DNA of 64,000 nt from Microbacterium horticulturae. GTDB taxonomy: Bacteria; Actinomycetota; Actinomycetes; Actinomycetales; Microbacteriaceae. The translations under genes and the position numbers were made by a program. The stretch is from assembly GCF_029094505.1 (NCBI RefSeq), contig NZ_CP119108.1, forward strand, positions 1,860,001-1,924,000. The letters are read 5' to 3'. Positions 57,006 to 64,000 of this stretch are shown here, piece by piece. The notes under the pieces were generated by a model. The model was given only the letters and a program-made list of their open reading frames with translations. It had not been told where the DNA came from and did not search any database. The first letter of the stretch is position 1. The number at the start of each line of letters is the position of its first letter.

Positions 57006-57818
57006 GTGACCCTACACGCCTCCCCCGCCGAGTTCGAAGACGATCTCGCGCTCGCCCTGCGCCTCGCCGACGCGGCCGACGAGGTGTCGATGGAGCACTT
57101 CGATGACCCCGCTCTCGGCGTTCTACTCAAGGCCGATGCGACCCACGTGACGGATGCTGACCTGGCGACCGAGCGTGCGATCCGCGACATCCTCACCGCC
57201 CAGCGCCCCAATGACGGCGTCTTCGGCGAAGAGTACGGCACGAGCGGCTCCACATCGCGTCAATGGGTGATCGACCCGATCGACGGCACGGCGAACTACA
57301 TGAAGGGCATCCCGATGTGGGCGACCCTCATCGCCCTCATCGTCGAGGGCGTGCCCGAGGTGGGCGTGGTCAGCCAGCCGGCCCTGGGGCGCCGCTGGTG
57401 GGGTGCGACCGGCCAGGGAGCCTGGACGAACAGCCCCGACGGCGACCCGCGACGCCTGCAGGTCTCGAAGGTCGATGCGCTTGAGGAGTCGAGCGTGAGC
57501 TTCCAGAGCATCGCTCAGTGGGACGAAGCCGGCCACCTGGACGCGCTCGTACGCCTCAGCAGGGCCGTCTGGCGCGACCGCGGCTACGGCGACGCCTGGC
57601 CGTACATGCTCCTCGCCGAGGGCCGCCTGGAGATGGTGGCGGAGTTCGACGTCAAGGAGTACGACATCGCCGCCCATGTGCCGATCGTGCGCGAGGCCGG
57701 CGGCCGGTTCACCGATTTCACCGGACGGGATGCCGTGGACACGCGCTCCTCACTGGCGAGCAACGGCCTGCTCCACGACGCTTATCTGCGCCTGCTGCAC
57801 GGACCGGATGCCTTGTGA
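57006..57818 (+). CDS. hisN: histidinol-phosphatase, inositol-monophosphatase type (HisN)
   Basis: 270 residues. The IMPase-family motifs are complete: GEEYG, the metal-binding WVIDPIDGTANY, and EYDIAAHVPIVREAGG near the C terminus. Actinobacterial members with this sequence style are histidinol-phosphatases (eighth step of histidine synthesis). The GTG at 57006 is only about 7 bases after a TATCCT -10-like box and lacks a ribosome site, so a leaderless message is likely; an upstream frame extension is unconserved. Overlaps the next gene by four bases. Confidence 0.9.
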   Translation: MTLHASPAEFEDDLALALRLADAADEVSMEHFDDPALGVLLKADATHVTDADLATERAIRDILTAQRPNDGVFGEEYGTSGSTSRQWVIDPIDGTANYMKGIPMWATLIALIVEGVPEVGVVSQPALGRRWWGATGQGAWTNSPDGDPRRLQVSKVDALEESSVSFQSIAQWDEAGHLDALVRLSRAVWRDRGYGDAWPYMLLAEGRLEMVAEFDVKEYDIAAHVPIVREAGGRFTDFTGRDAVDTRSSLASNGLLHDAYLRLLHGPDAL

Positions 57819-58384
57819 CCTCGCACCGCACACGGCATATCGCACTTGCGCTGAGCTGCGGCGCGCTCCTTGTCGCGCTCACTGCCTGCGGCGACGACTC
57901 CGCGACCTCGGCACCGGCGACCCCGGGGGCGTCGGCTCCGATCGCGGGCTCGCAGGTCACCCCGACCGCCGACGCCACCGATGACACGGTCGGCGACCCC
58001 GGCACACCGACCTGTGAGGCCATCCTCCCTGCAGAAACGGTGTCGGCGTTCACCGACGCCGGCTGGACTTCTCGTCAAGACCCGTTCTACGTGGGCAACA
58101 CCGAGCTGAGTGACGGGCTGCAGTGCATCTGGGGTAACCCGGAAGTCGCCAGCGACGACGTCCAGGTCTACGGCTGGGCGCCCCTGTCGGGTGACGAGGC
58201 TCAGCAGGTGACCGACGAACTGACCGCGCAAGGATGGGTCGAGTCCGAAGAGAACGGCGCGAAGTACTTCGTCGCGCCCGACGACGCGCCGATGGGCATG
58301 GCCTACCGGATCGCCGGCGACGAGCTGACCGTCTCCGACACGAAACAGGGCCTGCTGCTCATCGAGTGGCCGCCGGCGGGCTGA
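57815..58384 (+). CDS. hypothetical lipoprotein
   Basis: 189 residues. A basic start, hydrophobic stretch and lipobox LTAC (Cys at about 25) give a lipoprotein. A Thr/Ala/Pro-rich linker to about residue 60 leads to a compact domain with two further Cys residues (CEAILPAE and LQCIWGNPE) that may form a disulfide. No known family is recognised. GTG start overlaps hisN's stop (GTGA). The stop abuts the convergent permease gene. Confidence 0.78.
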   Translation: MTSHRTRHIALALSCGALLVALTACGDDSATSAPATPGASAPIAGSQVTPTADATDDTVGDPGTPTCEAILPAETVSAFTDAGWTSRQDPFYVGNTELSDGLQCIWGNPEVASDDVQVYGWAPLSGDEAQQVTDELTAQGWVESEENGAKYFVAPDDAPMGMAYRIAGDELTVSDTKQGLLLIEWPPAG

Positions 58385-59542
58385 TCAAGCCCCTGCCACC
58401 AGCGCGAGCGCACCCGCGACCACACTCAACGGCGCGGCGATCGCGCCCCACGCTATGACCCGCTTCCACGGAACATGCACGCCCATGGCGACCAGACGGT
58501 CATGCCAGAGCAGCGTCGCCAGCGACCCCCATGGCAAGATCAGCGGTCCCGCATTGACTCCCACCAGCAGCGCCGCGAGGCGCACGGGATCCATCCCGGC
58601 AGCGGGTTCCAACGCCAGATAGGCGGGCAGGTTATTGACGAGGTTCGCGGATGCCGCACCGACCGAAGCCATCCGCAGCAGATCACCCGCACCCGTGCCT
58701 CCGCCGACGAGCGCGGCCAGCGCATCGCCGAGGCCCAGCGCGTGCACGGCGTCCACTGCCAAGAAGAGCCCCGACACGAAAACCAGGAGCCGCCACGGCA
58801 GCAGGCCGAACCGCAGCGACCGGCGTTGGCGTACCGCGAACACCACCATCAAGACGAGAGCGGCCACGACCGCCGGCATCCACACCGGCACTCCGCTGAC
58901 GAGCAGCGGGAACAGCACCACGAGTGTGCCCGCACTCCACCGGTACAGCACCGGATCCTCGATCGCCGCGGTCTCGGGCACCTGGTAGCGGGCGCGCAGG
59001 TGACGCCCCGACACGAGCAGGATCACCAGCAGCGGCATCGCCAACGCCGCCAGTGCGGCGGGCCAGAGGAGTGCGGCAAACTCTCCCGGCGTGGGATCGC
59101 CCATCGCGCGCTGCGCCAGCAGGTTGGTGAGGTTCGAGACTGGTAGCAGCAGCGACCCGGCGTTCGCCGTCCACACAGTGGTCAGTGCGAAGGGCAATGG
59201 GTTGAGCCCAGACTGGCGCGCCAGCGCGATGACGATCGGCGTCAGAAGGACCGCCGTCGTGTCCAGCGACAGGAACACCGTGCACACCGTCGCGGCGGCG
59301 ACCACCAGCATCCACAACATCCACGCTCTGCCGCGCCCCCATCGGGCGACATGCCGTGCAACCACCGTGAAGACCCCTGCGACCGCGGCGAGTTCGGTCA
59401 CGACGGTGATGGCGATGACGAACAGGAGCACCGGCCAGACACGGTCCCACAGCACGAGGGCGTCGGAAAGGGGAAGGATGCCGGTGGCCAGGGCCACCGT
59501 GCCCAGCACCAGCAGCACGCCACCGACGGCGACCGTCTTCAT
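58385..59542 (-). CDS. ArsB/NhaD- or SLC13-type ion permease
   Basis: 385 residues with about ten hydrophobic helices. SLDTTAVLLTPIVIALARQSGLNPLPFALTTVWTANAGSLLLPVSNLTNLL-like order is typical of ion-transporter (IT) superfamily permeases; the C-terminal repeat ASANLVNNLPAYLAL ... GVNAGPLILPWGSLATLLW confirms two inverted repeats. Arsenite, sodium or dicarboxylate are all possible substrates; no ars genes are nearby. ATG 59542 chosen because upstream frame lacks conservation. Confidence 0.85.
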   Translation of the reverse strand: MKTVAVGGVLLVLGTVALATGILPLSDALVLWDRVWPVLLFVIAITVVTELAAVAGVFTVVARHVARWGRGRAWMLWMLVVAAATVCTVFLSLDTTAVLLTPIVIALARQSGLNPLPFALTTVWTANAGSLLLPVSNLTNLLAQRAMGDPTPGEFAALLWPAALAALAMPLLVILLVSGRHLRARYQVPETAAIEDPVLYRWSAGTLVVLFPLLVSGVPVWMPAVVAALVLMVVFAVRQRRSLRFGLLPWRLLVFVSGLFLAVDAVHALGLGDALAALVGGGTGAGDLLRMASVGAASANLVNNLPAYLALEPAAGMDPVRLAALLVGVNAGPLILPWGSLATLLWHDRLVAMGVHVPWKRVIAWGAIAAPLSVVAGALALVAGA

Positions 59543-59578
59543 CCGCACTCCCCGCGCCCGACGTGGTCTGTGACAAGC

Positions 59579-59615
59579 GAAGCCCCTCGGTCCCGCAACG
59601 GGATCGAGGGGCTTC
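59579..59615 (-). terminator. terminator downstream of tmRNA
   Basis: Long stem, arms GAAGCCCCTCGG and CGAGGGGCTTC, around an inner GTCCCG/CGGGAT hairpin, 18 bases beyond the tmRNA 3' end. No long U-run. Confidence 0.75.
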
Positions 59616-59632
59616 CTCCGTGCGACAGCGGC

Positions 59633-60001
59633 TGGTGGAGATGGGGGGAATCGAACCCCCGTCCATCGCTGAATCTCCACGCCTTCTCCGGGCGCAGTCT
59701 GTGAAGACGTTCTGCTCGGCCCCGACCTTTGTCACAGACACCTAAGTCGACAGGCCCAGTCTGGGAAGAGTCCCGCGTGACGTCCAGACGCCGTCACACA
59801 GCAAGATCCCTAGATGACGCCAGGGTCCGTACCGGAATCACATACGGTCTGACGGACTATCGGGCTCGCTTACGCAGCGAGGGCGAAGTCAGTGCGCTTT
59901 GCATTGGCACTTGTTGTTTACAGGGAGCGTTCGCGAGATAACCCTGCATCCTCGGCCCGCTTCTCGTGAATAGACAGGCGATGTCGAAACCGATCATCCC
60001 C
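59633..60001 (-). ncRNA. ssrA: transfer-messenger RNA (tmRNA)
   Basis: One-piece tmRNA of about 369 bases. The 5' end GGGGATG pairs with CATCTCC before the encoded CCA at 59633, and the tRNA-like T arm reads GGGGGTTCGATTCCCCC. The resume frame after AACAACAAGT encodes ANAKRTDFALAA followed by TAA, a typical actinobacterial degradation tag. It rescues stalled ribosomes together with SmpB, whose gene lies 3.6 kb away on the same strand. Confidence 0.95.
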
Positions 60002-60140
60002 GTGCATGCTCTCGTGGAGCGGCCGCTGTCGCGCTGTGGAGTTTTCAACCGGATGCCGAAGCACCCGAGCATCACAGCATACAACGAGAACGCACGAAGC
60101 GGAATTCCCGCGCACAGCACGAGCATCGTAGGCTCTGTTC

Positions 60141-60788
60141 ATGCCCGAAGTCACCATCACCGTACGCGGCGAGCACGAGTTGCGCCGCGCGCCCGAAGAG
60201 GCCGTCGCCCACATCGCTGTGCGCGCCGAAGGTCCCGATCGTGGCCCGGTCGTCGAGCGCATCGCCGCTCTCGCCGCGCCGATCCGCGATGAGCTCGCCG
60301 AGCGCAAGGAGGGCGGGACGCTCGTCGACTGGTCGAGCGCCCGGGTGGCTGTGTGGTCCGAGCGGCCGTGGGCCGGCGAGAAGCAGCTGGCGCCCGTCCA
60401 CCACGCCGCCGTCGACATGACCGCCACGTTCGCCGACTTCGCCGCCTTGAGCTGGTGGATCACGCAGGTCGCCGAGCGCGACGGCGTGCAGGTCGGCACG
60501 ATCGACTGGCGCCTGAAGACCGACACCCACACCGCCCTCGAACGCGACGTGGCCTCCCGCGCCGTTCAGGTCGCTGTGGAACGTGCGACCGCGTACGCGA
60601 ACGCCCTCGGCCTTTCGGGGGTCACGCCCGTGGAGGTGTCCGATGTGGGGCTTCGTTCACCGGACGCGCCGGCTCCCCGCGCTCTCATGGCCGCGTCGGC
60701 AAAGGTCGTCGGCGACCCCGGCCTCGACTTCCAGCCCGAAGACATCACGGTCTCGGCCGCCGTCGAAGCGCGGTTCACGGCACGATGA
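60141..60788 (+). CDS. SIMPL domain (DUF541) protein
   Basis: 215 residues matching the SIMPL/DUF541 fold: VTITVRGEHELRRAPEEAVAHIAVRAEG begins the domain, and the ERATAYANALGLSGVTPVEVSDVG stretch near 150-175 is its most conserved part. Unlike most members it has no signal peptide. Function is not known; related proteins are cell-surface or stress-linked. Its stop overlaps the peptidase start (ATGA). Confidence 0.88.
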   Translation: MPEVTITVRGEHELRRAPEEAVAHIAVRAEGPDRGPVVERIAALAAPIRDELAERKEGGTLVDWSSARVAVWSERPWAGEKQLAPVHHAAVDMTATFADFAALSWWITQVAERDGVQVGTIDWRLKTDTHTALERDVASRAVQVAVERATAYANALGLSGVTPVEVSDVGLRSPDAPAPRALMAASAKVVGDPGLDFQPEDITVSAAVEARFTAR

Positions 60789-62119
60789 GCGACATCACGC
60801 CACGCGCCGGCGCCGCCGAGCGGCTGTCCGCCCTGATCCGCATCCCCACCGTCTCGGCCGAACTTGATCAGCGCGGAATGGGCCCGTTCGATGAATTCGT
60901 CGCCCTCTTGCGCGAGATGTATCCGCTCACGCACGAGCATCTCGAGCTCACCCGGCACACCGACCTCGGACTTCTGTTCCGCTGGCGCGGACGCCGAGAG
61001 TCTGCTCCGCTCGTGCTCATGGCCCACTACGACGTCGTGCCTGTCGACGAGAGCGACCCCTGGTCCCACCCGCCCTTTGACGGAGTGATCGCCGACGGGC
61101 GTGTCTACGGACGCGGGACGCTCGATGACAAGGGCCCGCTGCTGGTGATCTTGGAAGCCGTCGAGAACCTGCTCGCGGCAGGCTTCACCCCAGCGCGCGA
61201 TGTCTACCTCTCGTTCGGCGGCAACGAGGAGACCTACGGAGGCGCAGCCCGCCAGATCGCGGCATCCCTCCGCGACAGTGGTGTGATGCCGTGGCTCGTG
61301 CTCGACGAGGGTGGTGCGGTCGTCGAGGCACCGTTGCCTTTCGTGACCGGGCAGGCGGCGATGATCGGTCTTGCCGAGAAGGGCGTCATGACGCTCCGCC
61401 TCTCGGCGCGCGGGACGGGTGGCCACGCCTCGGCGCCGCCCCCGATGACCGCCGTGCGCCGCATCGCCCGCGCCGTCGACCGGCTCGACGCGGGTACGTT
61501 CCGCCCACACACACCGGAGACCATCCGCCGTCTGCTGGGGATCTTCGCCGGTCGGGCCTCGGGCATCGGCCGCCCGCTGTACCGCGTGCTCGCGGCCTGT
61601 CCACCGATCGCTGCCCGAGTCCTCGCGCGTCTCGGCGGCGAGAGCGCGGCCCTGGTGCGCACGACGGTCGCCGCGACCATGGCCGCGGGCGGCACAGCCG
61701 CCAATGTCCTCCCCTCGCAGGCGTCGGCGACGGTCAACCTGCGCATCGCGGTCGGTGAGACCGTCGACCGTACCGTGGCACGCGTGCGGCGACGCATCGC
61801 CGACCGCGAGGTCGAGGTGACGGTCGTGGAGGGTGATGATCCCTCGCCCCAGTCCCCCGCCGGCGGACCGGAGTTCGCCGCCCTTGCGGGCGCCTTGGCA
61901 GCGTCGTACCCCGACGCGCAAGCCGTGCCGTACATCATGATGCAGGCCAGCGACTCGCGGCACTTCCACCGCTTCAGCCCGGCGGTGTACCGGTTCACGC
62001 CGCTCGAGATGTCCGCAGCGCAACGCGCGGGGATCCACGGGGTGGACGAGTTCGTCACCATCGACGCGCTCGAGCGCGGGGAGCGATTCCACCGCGCGCT
62101 CATCCAGCAGTTAGAGTGA
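60785..62119 (+). CDS. M20-family metallopeptidase
   Basis: 444 residues. The zinc ligands are visible as MAHYDVVPV, YGRGTLDDKGPL, GNEETYGG and the C-terminal SDSRHFHR. The dimerisation domain (about 190-330) includes GTGGHASAPPP. Closest in form to PM20D1/carboxypeptidase-S-like enzymes acting on N-acyl amino acids or dipeptides. Translationally coupled to the SIMPL gene; the MFS gene follows 35 bases later on the same strand. Confidence 0.92.
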   Translation: MSDITPRAGAAERLSALIRIPTVSAELDQRGMGPFDEFVALLREMYPLTHEHLELTRHTDLGLLFRWRGRRESAPLVLMAHYDVVPVDESDPWSHPPFDGVIADGRVYGRGTLDDKGPLLVILEAVENLLAAGFTPARDVYLSFGGNEETYGGAARQIAASLRDSGVMPWLVLDEGGAVVEAPLPFVTGQAAMIGLAEKGVMTLRLSARGTGGHASAPPPMTAVRRIARAVDRLDAGTFRPHTPETIRRLLGIFAGRASGIGRPLYRVLAACPPIAARVLARLGGESAALVRTTVAATMAAGGTAANVLPSQASATVNLRIAVGETVDRTVARVRRRIADREVEVTVVEGDDPSPQSPAGGPEFAALAGALAASYPDAQAVPYIMMQASDSRHFHRFSPAVYRFTPLEMSAAQRAGIHGVDEFVTIDALERGERFHRALIQQLE

Positions 62120-62154
62120 TCCCACCCGAATCACCTGCTTGCGAAGGAGCACGC

Positions 62155-63612
62155 ATGACGCGCACTGTCGCGCCCTCCCCCCGCGTCACACTCGGCACCC
62201 TCGCCGGCGTCGTCGGCTTCCTCGCCTTCGTCGAATTCACCAGCGGCGTGATCCAGGGCTACTACACGCCCATGCTCACCGACATCGCCCGGCATCTGCA
62301 TATCGCGGATGCCGATGTGAACTGGCTCGAGGGCACGCAGCTGATGCTGTCGGCGCTCGTCGTGCCGGCCTTCGCGAAGCTCGGCGACATGATCGGCCAC
62401 AAGCGGATGCTTCTCATCTCGACGGCTGTCACAGCCGCGGCATCCCTCGTTCTGCCGTTCACCGACTCGTTCGCGGTGTTCCTCGCCGGCTGGGCGCTCA
62501 TGGGGTTCTACGTCGTCTGGCTGCCGCTGGAGATCGCCCTGATCTGGTCGCGCGCCCGCCGGATGGAAGGCCGGTCGACGATCACCGCGCGGGCGTCGGG
62601 GATGCTGGTGGCCGCGCTCGAATCCGGCGCGATCATCGGCGCCCTCGTCGGTGGTGCCCTCATCGACGCGCTGCCGCTGTGGATGGTGCTGCTGGTGCCG
62701 AGCATCATGATCGTCGTGTGCTTCTTCGTGGTCCTCGTCGGCGTGCGGGAGTCGCCAGAGCCGACCGGTGGCACCTTCGACACCGTCGGCGTCGTGCTCG
62801 TCTCACTGGCCCTCATCGCATTCACCGGCGGCCTCAGCCTGCTGCGGTTGAACGGACCCGCCGACCCCCTGTCGTGGCTGGTCACCGTGCTCGGCGTCGT
62901 GCTGCTCGTGCCGTTCGTGCTCTGGGAGCTGCGCTGCGCCGACCCGCTGATCGACGTGCGCATGTTCCGCTCCCCCGCGCTGGGCCCCGTCTTTCTCACG
63001 GCGGGACTGTTCGGTGTCAGCGTGCTGGGTGCCCAGGCGCCGCTGTCGACGTTCGCGCGCACTGATCCGAGCGTGTACGGCTACGGCCTCGGGACCACGG
63101 GGTTCGCGACCTCGCTCATCATCGGCGTGTATCTCGTCGCGATGATCGTCGGCGCCTTGCTCTACCCGCTGGTAGCCCGCGCGATCACGCCGCGGATGAC
63201 GCTCGTGGGTGCCGCGCTGCTGGTGGGCGTCGGATTCCTCCTGTTCCTCCCGCTGCACAGCAGCTACGCGCAGGTCATCACGAACATGCTCATCGTCGGT
63301 GTGGGCTCGGGCGCGCTGGTCGCGGCTCTGCCGGCGGCCGCGGCGTCGGCCGCTCCGCCCACGCAGACCGGCGTCGCCACGGGACTCACGAACTCCGTCA
63401 AGACCGTCGGCGGCGCCATCGCGTCATGCGTATTCGGTATCGCCCTGCTCAACCACGCAGCGGGCGCCGGGGCGACCGCCGGATCGTTCGCCGGCTACGT
63501 GACGGTGTGGGTCGTGTGCGGCCTCACCGCTCTGGTTGCGGCCGTCCTGCTGCTGTTCGTGCCGAAGCAGGCCTTCAGCGATCGCACGGCCGAGCCTGCG
63601 GCCCTCACCTGA
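62155..63612 (+). CDS. MFS transporter (DHA2-like)
   Basis: 485 residues with about 14 hydrophobic helices. LVVPAFAKLGDMIGHKRMLLIS carries the MFS loop motif. Closest by layout to multidrug or metabolite exporters; substrate unknown. ATG 62155 has GAAGGAG 6 bases upstream. Same-strand position after the peptidase suggests it may export the peptidase's product. Confidence 0.9.
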   Translation: MTRTVAPSPRVTLGTLAGVVGFLAFVEFTSGVIQGYYTPMLTDIARHLHIADADVNWLEGTQLMLSALVVPAFAKLGDMIGHKRMLLISTAVTAAASLVLPFTDSFAVFLAGWALMGFYVVWLPLEIALIWSRARRMEGRSTITARASGMLVAALESGAIIGALVGGALIDALPLWMVLLVPSIMIVVCFFVVLVGVRESPEPTGGTFDTVGVVLVSLALIAFTGGLSLLRLNGPADPLSWLVTVLGVVLLVPFVLWELRCADPLIDVRMFRSPALGPVFLTAGLFGVSVLGAQAPLSTFARTDPSVYGYGLGTTGFATSLIIGVYLVAMIVGALLYPLVARAITPRMTLVGAALLVGVGFLLFLPLHSSYAQVITNMLIVGVGSGALVAALPAAAASAAPPTQTGVATGLTNSVKTVGGAIASCVFGIALLNHAAGAGATAGSFAGYVTVWVVCGLTALVAAVLLLFVPKQAFSDRTAEPAALT

Positions 63613-63624
63613 CGGCCTCGACCG

Positions 63625-64000
63625 TTACTCGCCCAGTCTGTTGCGGCTCCGCATGGCGCGCTCGGCCTCGCGCTTGTCCTGCCGCTCGCGAAGCGTCTGA
63701 CGCTTGTCGAACTCGCGCTTGCCCTTGGCCACCGCGATCTCGACCTTCGCGCGACCGTCGGAGAAGTAGAGCTTCAGCGGCACGAGCGTGTACCCGCCGG
63801 CGGAGACAGCGTGCGACAGGCGCACGATCTCCTCCTTGTGCAGCAGCAGCTTGCGCACGCGCTTGGCCGCGTGGTTCGTCCAGTTGCCCTGCAGGTACTG
63901 CGGGATGTTCACGGCGTCGAGGAACGCCTCGCCGTCTTTGATGTAGGCGTAGCCGTCGCTGAGATTCGCGCGACCCTCGCGCAGCGACTTCACCTCGGTG
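63625..64000 (-). CDS. smpB: SsrA-binding protein SmpB (5' end beyond the window)
   Basis: The C-terminal 125 codons of SmpB are visible. The conserved GTEVKSLREGRANLSDGYA core begins at the window edge (TEVKSLREG still in frame to base 64000), and the basic tail KREFDKRQTLRERQDKREAERAM, which folds into the ribosome A site, is complete. About 30 N-terminal residues lie outside the window. Partner of the tmRNA at 59633. Confidence 0.96.
   Translation of the reverse strand, partial: TEVKSLREGRANLSDGYAYIKDGEAFLDAVNIPQYLQGNWTNHAAKRVRKLLLHKEEIVRLSHAVSAGGYTLVPLKLYFSDGRAKVEIAVAKGKREFDKRQTLRERQDKREAERAMRSRNRLGE

Overview
The window is a 64 kb stretch of a high-GC actinobacterial chromosome. Gene content, GTG starts, dense four-base start/stop overlaps, a tmRNA tag ending in DFALAA and the SerA, LeuC and IlvD sequence styles all suggest the family Microbacteriaceae, probably Microbacterium or a close relative. 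That placement is inferred by eye, without a database search. Coding density is very high and most genes lie on the minus strand. No rRNA, CRISPR array, prophage or plasmid module is visible. One intact insertion sequence is present.

Layout: (a) 1-5003: leuCD, a TerC-family membrane protein with a probable manganese (yybP-ykoY) riboswitch, a complete IS1595-type element with inverted repeats and 8-bp target duplications, and tRNA-Glu next to a decayed copy of its own 3' end and terminator. (b) 5123-15837: metallo-beta-lactamase fold protein, GT39-type membrane glycosyltransferase, a SigJ-type sigma factor coupled to a flavoprotein dehydrogenase, DUF72 protein, tRNA-Gln, lipocalin, gltX, MFS exporter and fumarylacetoacetase-fold hydrolase. 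(c) 15863-25644: ilvE, leuB, a drug-type MFS exporter with its divergent TetR repressor, the PxpA/PxpBC 5-oxoprolinase genes, serA and two small membrane proteins. (d) 25654-36012: a sugar locus consisting of an ABC importer, ROK kinase, M81-family hydrolase, two GH29 alpha-L-fucosidases, CutC and a divergent ROK repressor. (e) 36124-43488: ilvC, ilvN, ilvB and ilvD, then otsB and otsA. (f) 43863-55912: a thiolase and CoA-transferase operon, an IclR regulator, and a nine-gene operon with a complete branched-chain-type ABC importer, acyl-CoA ligase, TetR, 3-hydroxybutyrate-type dehydrogenase and alpha/beta hydrolase. (g) 56089-64000: a lone nrdI, tRNA-Lys, hisN, a lipoprotein, an ArsB/SLC13-like permease, tmRNA, a SIMPL protein, an M20 peptidase, an MFS exporter and smpB cut by the window edge.

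Functional logic: every step of branched-chain amino acid synthesis except the leuA step is present, spread over three minus-strand loci (leuCD; leuB-ilvE; ilvD-B-N-C). The two most interesting accessory systems are the fucosidase/M81/CutC sugar locus and the 3-hydroxyacid (ketone-body-like) uptake and catabolism locus. Each combines a dedicated importer, catabolic enzymes, local regulators and palindromic operator candidates. Their exact substrates cannot be read from sequence and are stated here as inference.
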